From DATLMR01 sp035634255 (GTDB lineage: Bacteria > Acidobacteriota > Blastocatellia > UBA7656): a stretch of 20,428 nt of DNA. This document shows, piece after piece, positions 7,174 to 14,469 of this stretch. The notes under the pieces are model-generated. The model was given only the letters and a program-made list of their open reading frames with translations, had not been told where the DNA came from and did not search any database. Position 1 is the stretch's first letter, and each line of letters starts with the position of its first letter. The translations under genes were made by a program, and so were the position numbers. The stretch lies in NCBI GenBank assembly GCA_035634255.1, contig DASQDI010000032.1, positions 1-20,428 of the forward strand, read 5' to 3'.

Positions 7174-8715
7174 TCAGGGCGTGCCTGCAGCCTTAATCAA
7201 TTCGGCAACTGTACGTTGAGCAGATTCAAGCGCCCCCTGCATCCAGGAATGAGTGAGCGAAGTATGCTCGCCTGCTAAAAATATTCGCCCCTCCGGCGAA
7301 ATGATGTCTTTGACCAGGGCCGTATGTTGACCCGGCTGGAGTAACGCATAAGCCCCGCTACTCCAGGGATAATTGTCCCAGTTCCACCTTACGACTCTCT
7401 CGATAATACCTTCTTCGGCTATCTGTGGGTGCAGATTAGAGAGGCTCCTTAAAACAACGTCGGCCACGTCTTTGTGCGGGAGAGACGCCAGTCTCCTCGC
7501 GGGCTGTCCCCAGGTATATGAGGCAAGCATCACCGCCGGAGCGGCTGAAACGGCGGGGTCTTTAACCCCCGCGTTATCCGATGGGTAATAGGTGAATCCT
7601 GTCGGGAGGTCAGTGGATGAGCCCCCTCCGAAGATGTGATCGTCCTGCTCCCAGAATCGCCGCCTGGCTACGGCTAATACTTTAGTCGCGGAGTCATAGT
7701 GGATTCTTCGGATCGCCTCAGTCTTCGGCCCTGAAAAGGCGGGCGCGACCTCAAGGCGCGAGAGCACGGGCAGGGGGAGGGTGCATATGAGGAAATCACC
7801 CTCTTCCCGTTTCAGGCTGCCATTCTCTCGGTAGATGGCGGCGGCTTTCTTCCCTGTGGAATCCTGTTCCAGCCTGACCACTTCACAGCCGTTGCGCGGC
7901 CTGGTTTTCAGATTATCCGCGAACGCCTTAGGTAGAAGGTCCGTGCCCCCTACGATCTCGTCGAAATCCAAAGACCAGACCGCCTTCAGTTCTTCGCGCA
8001 GCACCTCCGTCGCCGCGAGCGGCAGCGTGGTCTCCAGCCCCCAGGTGGAGGAGAGGAATTCAATCGCGTCCTCGGACAGGCCCGTCACTTCCAGGAGTTG
8101 CTGTAACGAGCGTTGATCTATGGCGCGCACATTAGTCGTATCAAATTCAAAAGAATCCAGGTCGTCAAGCTCCGGCTTTATCAACCCTTGTAACAGATCG
8201 ACCACGGCCCTCTTCCACATGTCGTAGGAGCTCATTTGTTGCTCATGCGGGGTCAGAGAGAAGAGTGGCTTCAATTGATTCTCGTCCCCGAGGCGGACCC
8301 TTTTCCCGCGCACGAAATAGAAGGCATTCTCGTTCGACTGCACAAACTTCCGGAGGGGCAGTTTAAAGTGGTTGATATAATGGCGCGTGACCAAATGGTT
8401 TTTAGGTATCCGCATCGCGCCGGCTTCCCCGTACAACCCGTCCCCGAACCGAATCGTGCGCGCCCGCCCGCCTATATGACCGGCATCAGCTTCCAGGATT
8501 ACCGCGGTGTGCCCGAGTTGTTCGAGCTCGTAAGCCGCGCAGAGACCGGACAGGCCGGCGCCTACGATAACAACACGAAGCGGCGACGCGGGGGCAGCGA
8601 GAGTCTTTAATGATTCGAGGTGTGACGCGCCAGCGGGGGGGATTACCCTTCGGGCTGAAGCCTCCCGCTGGATGAAGGGGTCTACATCGGGGCTATAGAT
8701 CGGTCTTCTAATCAT
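7174..8715 (-). CDS. Flavin-dependent amine oxidase
   Basis: A 513-residue FAD enzyme of the amine oxidase (monoamine / L-amino-acid oxidase) family, which oxidises an amine or amino acid to an imine and passes electrons to oxygen, giving hydrogen peroxide. Counting from the GTG one codon upstream, the FAD-binding GAGLSGL is at 53-59, then an acidic residue ending strand 2 (ILEAD), GGRART (83-88), GEAGAMRIP (97-105), and the C-terminal FAD motif LAGEHTS (481-487) with the usual downstream helix. WSSGAY (452-457) fits the family's substrate-site region. I chose ATG 8713-8715 because AGGAGG sits 6 nt before it but only 3 nt before the GTG. There is no signal peptide. It is the last gene of the proposed operon, 105 nt after the peroxidase. 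The substrate cannot be told from sequence. Confidence 0.9.
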   Translation of the reverse strand: MIRRPIYSPDVDPFIQREASARRVIPPAGASHLESLKTLAAPASPLRVVIVGAGLSGLCAAYELEQLGHTAVILEADAGHIGGRARTIRFGDGLYGEAGAMRIPKNHLVTRHYINHFKLPLRKFVQSNENAFYFVRGKRVRLGDENQLKPLFSLTPHEQQMSSYDMWKRAVVDLLQGLIKPELDDLDSFEFDTTNVRAIDQRSLQQLLEVTGLSEDAIEFLSSTWGLETTLPLAATEVLREELKAVWSLDFDEIVGGTDLLPKAFADNLKTRPRNGCEVVRLEQDSTGKKAAAIYRENGSLKREEGDFLICTLPLPVLSRLEVAPAFSGPKTEAIRRIHYDSATKVLAVARRRFWEQDDHIFGGGSSTDLPTGFTYYPSDNAGVKDPAVSAAPAVMLASYTWGQPARRLASLPHKDVADVVLRSLSNLHPQIAEEGIIERVVRWNWDNYPWSSGAYALLQPGQHTALVKDIISPEGRIFLAGEHTSLTHSWMQGALESAQRTVAELIKAAGTP

Positions 8716-8820
8716 CACTGACCTCCTGTGCGAATTTGAACTTCATTTATGGTCCCGGCGACTCCCTAGTCACAAAATATTTAAGCGTTCTGTCACACAT
8801 AAGGACGGGTCGTGCCGAGT

Positions 8821-10347
8821 TCATAGCCTTGAGAAGAAGCTAATACCGGGAGCGAGCATGTACTCCCCTCCGGTCGCGACAACCCACCCGCCGGGGACCG
8901 TGAGCTGGTGCGGGGTGTCGCCGCTCATCAGGAGTACAGGGCTGTTCCTTGCCCCTCCGATAATCGGGTCTATCCCCCCGCCGGCATGCGGCTTGTTCGC
9001 ATCGTTCACCCAATCATTCATAAGGAACTCGAACTGATCGACAATCGACGTTTGGAACGCGACGAAGAGCAGCCCGCGTTCGGCATCAGGGTCATCCATC
9101 TCCGGCCCGAAGGTGATCCCACGACGGAGGAGTAATTTCTGAAAGGTCCTCTCCATCGGCCCGATGTCGGTCGCGTCATCGCGCGGTTGGACCTTCCTGA
9201 TATGGGCTGCGAAAGGGCACACCCTGCCATTCGGGTCAGCCGGGTTAAGCGGGTTCGCATCCCCCGGCAAAACGGCGGTGGTCGCTTCGCTGAACCCGAA
9301 ATAGTTCTCCCCCGGCAGATTCCTCCCCTGGTCCGCCGAGGCGTTCCGCATGATCGGCCAGCCTGATGCCCACCGGCCAACCAATAGCGCGCCGAGTCGC
9401 TCGGGTGTCAAATCCTGGTCGAACCCGCTATTTCGGAGGTCAGATGCAGCGGAGGACAAAAACTCATGGAATGCAGTGACATCCTGCTTTAGCCGGCGGT
9501 AGACCAGGAAGGAACCATTTCTGGCCCAGTCAGGCCCGACGGGTTCGGAACCCGGCCTCATTTCTTCAGGCTCGTCGCGTTTTTGCCTGGGGTATCCGAA
9601 CAGGAAATGGCCCGGCCAGACGAGCGGCCGGCCGGGGGCTGCGTACCGCCCGCGGTAAATGTCAAATTCCGACCCCGGAGGCCATGCCCTCTGTTCTACG
9701 AAATCATCCGTAAGGTCGGACGCGCGGCCGCGTATCGCCGGGAAAGAAACGCCGTCTTTGAAGCCGAAGTGCTCGTGCCCGGCCATCAGACCGGGTCGGA
9801 CGCGGCCCCTGTCTACGTGAATCAGATTCAGCCCGCTTTGTCTGGCCGAAGCTATCAACTCCCGCTCAGACTTTATCGCCCATCTTTCATCGTCCGTCGC
9901 GATAATAACAAGAACATCAGGTTTCTTGCCGCCGGCACCAAACAACCAGGTGTCGGGTGACCCGGGCTGCCCGCTGCCTCTGGGCGGGTCGCCGATCAAC
10001 TCCGCCCTTTCCGCTAGCCCCAGTTTGAAGGCAGTGTCGTCAAACCGGTCGACATCCGGCAACTCTAACTTTCTAAGCCCCGCCGCCGAGATCGCACAGT
10101 TCAGGAACAGGAAGTCGAGATTGTCCGGATCTTTGCCAAGCTTCCGCCTCATCCCTTTCCACAGGGCATGCGCCTCCATCACCTCGCGCGCTGTGGAGAG
10201 TCGAACAGCCAGTCCCTTTAACCACTCTCTGGCGAGCACGGCGTCGACGATTCGAAAAAAGACGAAGTGCTGGCTGTCCTTCTTGAACCCCGGCACGAGG
10301 TTCCCCTGGATGTCGTCTAATTCCAGAACCACTTCTTCGGCCGTCAT
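8821..10347 (-). CDS. Dyp-type heme peroxidase
   Basis: A 508-residue dye-decolorizing peroxidase, which uses hydrogen peroxide to oxidise dyes, aromatics or other donors through heme. The signature GFKDG is at 195-199 with the catalytic Asp at 198. The proximal heme ligand is His382 in CPFAAHIRKVQPRD. The distal Arg is probably within RRG (408-410). LLFVAFQTS (426-434) fits the second ferredoxin-like half. The length fits the long class (V, formerly C/D). There is no signal peptide and no obvious encapsulin-targeting tail. Its ATG overlaps the stop codon of the preceding 408-residue gene (ATGA at 10344-10347), so translation is probably coupled. The flavin oxidase encoded next could supply its peroxide. 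Confidence 0.93.
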   Translation of the reverse strand: MTAEEVVLELDDIQGNLVPGFKKDSQHFVFFRIVDAVLAREWLKGLAVRLSTAREVMEAHALWKGMRRKLGKDPDNLDFLFLNCAISAAGLRKLELPDVDRFDDTAFKLGLAERAELIGDPPRGSGQPGSPDTWLFGAGGKKPDVLVIIATDDERWAIKSERELIASARQSGLNLIHVDRGRVRPGLMAGHEHFGFKDGVSFPAIRGRASDLTDDFVEQRAWPPGSEFDIYRGRYAAPGRPLVWPGHFLFGYPRQKRDEPEEMRPGSEPVGPDWARNGSFLVYRRLKQDVTAFHEFLSSAASDLRNSGFDQDLTPERLGALLVGRWASGWPIMRNASADQGRNLPGENYFGFSEATTAVLPGDANPLNPADPNGRVCPFAAHIRKVQPRDDATDIGPMERTFQKLLLRRGITFGPEMDDPDAERGLLFVAFQTSIVDQFEFLMNDWVNDANKPHAGGGIDPIIGGARNSPVLLMSGDTPHQLTVPGGWVVATGGEYMLAPGISFFSRL

Positions 10348-11570
10348 ACTCCCCCCCGGTTGGCGCCCCTCGGGCTCCTCCCATTAATCACTCCCGCTAT
10401 TGCCGGACGCCCCATGAACGACATTGGACCCGCGAGCAGCGGCGTTGGGGAGACGCCCGTGCAGCCAATCGCCCGTGATGGCGGCAACGCAAGCGGATCA
10501 CTGACCATTACCCCGACGCGCACGTTGATCCGCGAGGCAATCTGCCCGCCGAAATTAATCGGCTCGCCGCCGATCTTAATGTCAGAAACGGTATACCCTT
10601 GGGTGTCGGGGACCATGTATGCCGCGCGGACGATGTAGGACTTGTTGGGGTCCGCCACCTGGGTCCCGCGCAGGACGGTCCAGTATGTCTTGGGGTCGGC
10701 CCCGTCGGGTGTGGCCCAGCCATTCCAATCCACCCCGCTCATATAAAGGCCGACCGGGTTTTCGATGGTTATTAACCGGTTCTCCCCGGCAAACGTGTTG
10801 ATCGCATGGCCGATGCTCGGGTCGCTCTGCCGGTTCGGGTCGCCGTAACCGGCGCACCTGATCAGCCCCAGTGAGTCGGTGATCGGCGCCCCCAACTGAT
10901 TCAACCGGCGGATCGATGACCGAGAGACTATGTTCACCTGCGCGCCGAGCGTGTTGTTCGGCTGCTGCATGTGAACGGCGAACCTATTATTGTACTCGTT
11001 CCACCAGTCGTACTCGCCACGGTCGTCGATGAGATCTTCGAGGCTGATGGTATCAACGCCGGTAATCCGCCGGTACAGGTCTACGAGCAGATCTCGTGAC
11101 TCGTCGGAGTGGTAGAAAAGAAAGGTGTAATACTCGGGGGGCTCGCTCGTGAAGAAGACGGCCGTGATCTTGTTGGCGGCATTTCGGCGTACGACCCACT
11201 CGCAGTACTCGTCCTGAATGCGCGTAATGAGCGACGGGTCGCCGGGGAAGGGCTGGCGCGCGTCCAGGTATGCCAGCTTTTCCTGCGTGCTGTTGAACTG
11301 TTCATCGAAACTTGTGGGAAGGGCGGACCACGTTACGTTTTTCATCTGCGAATTCGCCGGCATCGGCATGGACGCGGGGTTGTACACTCGCAGGTCGCTG
11401 TCTGATCGCCCCCACAAAAGCAACTCTTCCAGCGCCGACTGCACGGGGTCGTTCGGCCTCCCGTAGAGATGGACCTCGTACTGTTCGCTTATGAACTCGC
11501 TCCATGCCTCTCTCAGGCCGGGCACGCTGTTGAAATCCTGTAACCTTGCTGTAGGCTCAAAAATCCACAT
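10344..11570 (-). CDS. Unrecognised 408-residue protein coupled to the peroxidase
   Basis: I do not recognise this family. The start at 11570 follows AAAGGAGATGCGATA, a good ribosome binding site. The protein looks soluble, without a signal peptide or membrane helices, and is rich in Trp, Tyr and Asn. Candidate conserved segments are FFTSEPPEYYTFLF (139-152), WWNEYNNRFAVHMQQPNN (189-206), CAGYGDPNRQSDPSIGHAIN (239-258) and NPVGLYMSGVDWNGW (271-285). The last 35 residues are Gly/Pro/Arg-rich and probably flexible. Its stop codon overlaps the peroxidase start by 4 nt, the kind of coupling usual for partner proteins. Possible roles are a structural partner of the peroxidase or an enzyme acting on its product; neither is shown by sequence. 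Confidence 0.85.
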   Translation of the reverse strand: MWIFEPTARLQDFNSVPGLREAWSEFISEQYEVHLYGRPNDPVQSALEELLLWGRSDSDLRVYNPASMPMPANSQMKNVTWSALPTSFDEQFNSTQEKLAYLDARQPFPGDPSLITRIQDEYCEWVVRRNAANKITAVFFTSEPPEYYTFLFYHSDESRDLLVDLYRRITGVDTISLEDLIDDRGEYDWWNEYNNRFAVHMQQPNNTLGAQVNIVSRSSIRRLNQLGAPITDSLGLIRCAGYGDPNRQSDPSIGHAINTFAGENRLITIENPVGLYMSGVDWNGWATPDGADPKTYWTVLRGTQVADPNKSYIVRAAYMVPDTQGYTVSDIKIGGEPINFGGQIASRINVRVGVMVSDPLALPPSRAIGCTGVSPTPLLAGPMSFMGRPAIAGVINGRSPRGANRGGV

Positions 11571-11592
11571 TATCGCATCTCCTTTAACCCCT

Positions 11593-11658
11593 CCCGCCCT
11601 TGGCGGGGATTGCCGGCGGCTGGCGCGAATCGTTGACTTCGTATGGGCGATCCCCGCC
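11593..11658 (-). promoter_or_regulatory. Two competing hairpins before the 408-residue gene
   Basis: In the 127-nt gap after the protease-nuclease gene, the segment 11602-11610 can pair in two ways. With 11650-11658 it forms a 9-bp stem (GGCGGGGAT/ATCCCCGCC). With 11593-11598 it forms a 6-bp stem with a 3-nt loop, 8 nt from the ribosome binding site (11579-11585) of the 408-residue gene. Only one can form at a time, as in attenuators or RNA switches. A plain mRNA-processing or stability structure is also possible. The A/T-rich run at 11675-11685 lies upstream of both stems on the transcript, so no terminator is indicated. Confidence 0.4.
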
Positions 11659-11697
11659 GCGAGATCGGGGGCGGTTTTTATTTTAAGCAGACCCGTA

Positions 11698-14409
11698 CTA
11701 CAAAATTGCGTTGAGCAACTCGGCGAGGTGTTGCGCCGCCAGCGTCAGTTGCCGGGAGACGATGGGTCGGCAACGCGCGTCATAAGCGGCCTTCCCCTCC
11801 CACGAGACTCTGTATTTGCCGCCGCCCAACCTTTTGACTATTCGCAGAGATTCGTAAGCGCTCCGGGCCAGCACGAGCGAGTCGTTCGCCCATTGCTCAG
11901 CCCATCGGTTTGGCGGCGTGACATTCGCCGGGGCGGCCGCGCTATTCCTCCGCGCCGGCATTTCTCGCTCGACCAACGCCACGAGTTTGTCAACGAATCG
12001 ACCCTTTAATTCCCGGCTGGTCGAAGCGTCGGCCTCCCCGGCAAAGCTCTCGGCTTCGCGCGTTTCCGCGCCGGAGTGCTCGTCCGGGTCGGCTTCAATC
12101 GTTCCCGCCAAACGGCTGTCCCAGTAAGAGTGCAAGCTGACATTCCCGCTCACCGGCAAAACCAGACTGTTGCCGCCCCTATCGTGCCCGAGGTTTTGCT
12201 GTATGATTCTTTGCGGGTCGGAAACCAGTCGTGGGACGTTGCCCTGCGTATCGACGAAGCCGCAGCCGACGTGAATCGGCTGGTGTACGTCGCCCACCAG
12301 ATGCACGAGCCAGCGCAGCGCATTGATCTCACTCATGATGTTTGATTCGCCCTGCAACACGCGCACCGCCGAGTTAATCATCTGGACGACATCGTCATCG
12401 CGTGTAAACCCCAGCTCGGCCGCTTGAGCGTAGCTCTCCACTCCGAGCGGTAAGTTGACGTAATGCCAATCCCTGCTCGCGTCGTTCGGGAAAGCGGTCA
12501 GGAACTGGCGTGTGTCGGGGTCCTGGCCGGCGTTCGCCGCCTGGCCTTTAATTTGATCCGCCCAGCCCGCGATGCTCGGCAAATCGGCATCAGGAAGCGG
12601 GGCGAGAATTTGTGCGACCCTCTTTCCGGCCCTCTGATTAAGCAATCGCGCCGCCGCCGCGGTGATCAACTCATGCCGCGAAACTCCCCAGAATTCGCTC
12701 CCATACAAGGTCGTTTTCTCTCTCGTCAGTTCTTTGTCCGCCTTCTGGCCCACGGGGCCGGCAGTGGTGCCGGGGTTATTTAGCGGGGCCAGGCTTTCTA
12801 GGGCCCTCTGAACCGCGGCGTCGGCATTGACACATCCGTGACCGAAGAAAATCGAATGGCCGTTGACGTAAGAATCCGGGCTGCCGATGGGGCGGGCCGT
12901 GTCTTCGAGAATTTCTTTGACCTGCTTGGCCGTCAGGGCGGGGTTGACCGAGAGCAGCAACGCGCAGATCCCGGCGACCAGCGGGGTGGCGCTCGACGTC
13001 CCGCCGAATGTTTTGGTGTAATCGCCGACCTCGTACCCGGCTTCGTAAGTCACGCCTTGAAACTCGAATGTCCCGCGCACGTCGGAGGTCAATATCCCTC
13101 TGCCGCCAATCCCGTCCGACGGGGCGCAGATGGAAACCTCTCTGCCGAAATTCGAGTAGTTCGATTTTTGATCCATGCTGTTGGAGGCGGCGACGGCAAT
13201 CACGTCCGGGTGTGTGGCAAAGCCGTCGACCGTCCCGCCTTCGGGGTCGTTTATGTCGTGGTTGGCGTTCCCCGCGGCGAAGACGATGACGCAGCCCAAG
13301 CCGTTGCGCCCTTCGGTAGCGCACTCGGTAATGGCTTCGTCCATCACGGTCGAAAGCGTGAACTCATCAGCCGCCACACCCCAGCTGCAACTGACGACCC
13401 AGGCGCCCTGCGCGGCGACGTAGCCGAACTGTTTCTTAATCGTGTCGTCGGAGATCGAGCCGGTCCATTTGACAGGCATAAACCGGCAGTTCGGAGCCGC
13501 GCCGATGATGCCGCCGCCGTTGAGGTTGCCGATGGCGACGCCGGCGCAAGCCGTGCCGTGATAATCGCCCAGCCACGGGTTAGGGTGAAACCTTCTCGGC
13601 GCAGGGTTATCGGTATTGGTGCCGAAATCCCAGGGCGCGACCACCTTGCTGTTACCAGACAGGTCGGGGTGAGAAAGGTCGAACCCATCGTCGATAACGG
13701 CGACGATACAAGCCGGCGAACCTAATGACTGCATCCTTTGCCAGGCCGCGACAACGCGAGCGTCTGCCCCGACTTTCAGCCCCAAAGAAGTGCCGAACTG
13801 TATCCCGTCGTTTTTCAAATGCCATTGCTCTTTGAACAGGGCGTCGGTAGGCAGTTGAAAAGCGAAGAGTCTTCCCGGCGTCGCCAGGTCCGGCTCGGCC
13901 AGCGAAACAACGCTGTCGGATTGTTGCAGTTTTTCGGCGACTTTCAAGGGGTTCGGCGAGTCCGTCGTGACCCTGGCGATGAATGTCTCCACTCTCGTCC
14001 CATCGGTCTTCTGCCTGACAGTCGAGTCGATGATTTGGAGGCCGTTATCGTTCAAGACCTGCTGCCGCTGCTCGTCGGTTGAGCCCGGCGTAAAGCGCAG
14101 GGTGAGTTTGCCGGTCGGGACGATGGGCGCTGCGCTGCTCGGCGTGTGATAAACGTGCGAACCGGCATCCACCATGTAATGGCGGCGAATCTCATCCAGC
14201 GTGTTTTCCATCCCTTCTTTCGTGCTTTGCACTTTAACGATCTGGAATCCGCCGAGGCTCGTACCCATGTCGACCGGGGCCGCGGCGGTTGACGAGGCGG
14301 CTAAAACATCGGTGACTTCGGCCCGCGAAGTCGGTCTTATCGCAATCATATCTTCGCTCTTTATCAGCTTGACAGTCCCTCGACCGCGTTTGAGTGTTAC
14401 TGCTTCCAT
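11698..14409 (-). CDS. Fusion of S8 subtilisin-like protease and S1/P1-type nuclease
   Basis: A 903-residue two-enzyme protein. Residues 100-178 resemble a protease propeptide of the fervidolysin type. The S8 domain (about 190-540) has the catalytic triad Asp240 (VIDDG), His284 (DYHGTACAG) and Ser472 (GTSSATP), plus oxyanion Asn381 (AAGNANHD). After a linker, residues 574-903 form an S1/P1 nuclease, a zinc enzyme that cuts single-stranded DNA and RNA. All nine zinc ligands of P1 nuclease have counterparts: Trp574, His579, Asp618, His649, His703, Asp707, His713, His760, Asp764. The start at 14409 follows AAAAGGAGACGACG. No Sec signal peptide is visible. Trp574 is internal although P1 uses its free N-terminal Trp to bind zinc, so cleavage before it may be needed. 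It begins 60 nt after the TonB receptor gene. Confidence 0.92.
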   Translation of the reverse strand: MEAVTLKRGRGTVKLIKSEDMIAIRPTSRAEVTDVLAASSTAAAPVDMGTSLGGFQIVKVQSTKEGMENTLDEIRRHYMVDAGSHVYHTPSSAAPIVPTGKLTLRFTPGSTDEQRQQVLNDNGLQIIDSTVRQKTDGTRVETFIARVTTDSPNPLKVAEKLQQSDSVVSLAEPDLATPGRLFAFQLPTDALFKEQWHLKNDGIQFGTSLGLKVGADARVVAAWQRMQSLGSPACIVAVIDDGFDLSHPDLSGNSKVVAPWDFGTNTDNPAPRRFHPNPWLGDYHGTACAGVAIGNLNGGGIIGAAPNCRFMPVKWTGSISDDTIKKQFGYVAAQGAWVVSCSWGVAADEFTLSTVMDEAITECATEGRNGLGCVIVFAAGNANHDINDPEGGTVDGFATHPDVIAVAASNSMDQKSNYSNFGREVSICAPSDGIGGRGILTSDVRGTFEFQGVTYEAGYEVGDYTKTFGGTSSATPLVAGICALLLSVNPALTAKQVKEILEDTARPIGSPDSYVNGHSIFFGHGCVNADAAVQRALESLAPLNNPGTTAGPVGQKADKELTREKTTLYGSEFWGVSRHELITAAAARLLNQRAGKRVAQILAPLPDADLPSIAGWADQIKGQAANAGQDPDTRQFLTAFPNDASRDWHYVNLPLGVESYAQAAELGFTRDDDVVQMINSAVRVLQGESNIMSEINALRWLVHLVGDVHQPIHVGCGFVDTQGNVPRLVSDPQRIIQQNLGHDRGGNSLVLPVSGNVSLHSYWDSRLAGTIEADPDEHSGAETREAESFAGEADASTSRELKGRFVDKLVALVEREMPARRNSAAAPANVTPPNRWAEQWANDSLVLARSAYESLRIVKRLGGGKYRVSWEGKAAYDARCRPIVSRQLTLAAQHLAELLNAIL

Positions 14410-14469
14410 CGTCGTCTCCTTTTCGCTTTAAATTTTCCGCGCGGGCTGCGCTAGCCTTCGGACAGAAAG

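Noticed and set aside
8821..10347. Peroxidase as encapsulin cargo
   Set aside because: Some Dyp peroxidases are encapsulin cargo, but no encapsulin gene is nearby. The protein ends in a family strand (GISFFSRL) with no targeting tail.
12838..13725. 295-codon open frame on the plus strand
   Set aside because: It is antisense to the S8 protease domain containing the catalytic residues. Its length follows from GC-rich codon use of the real gene.
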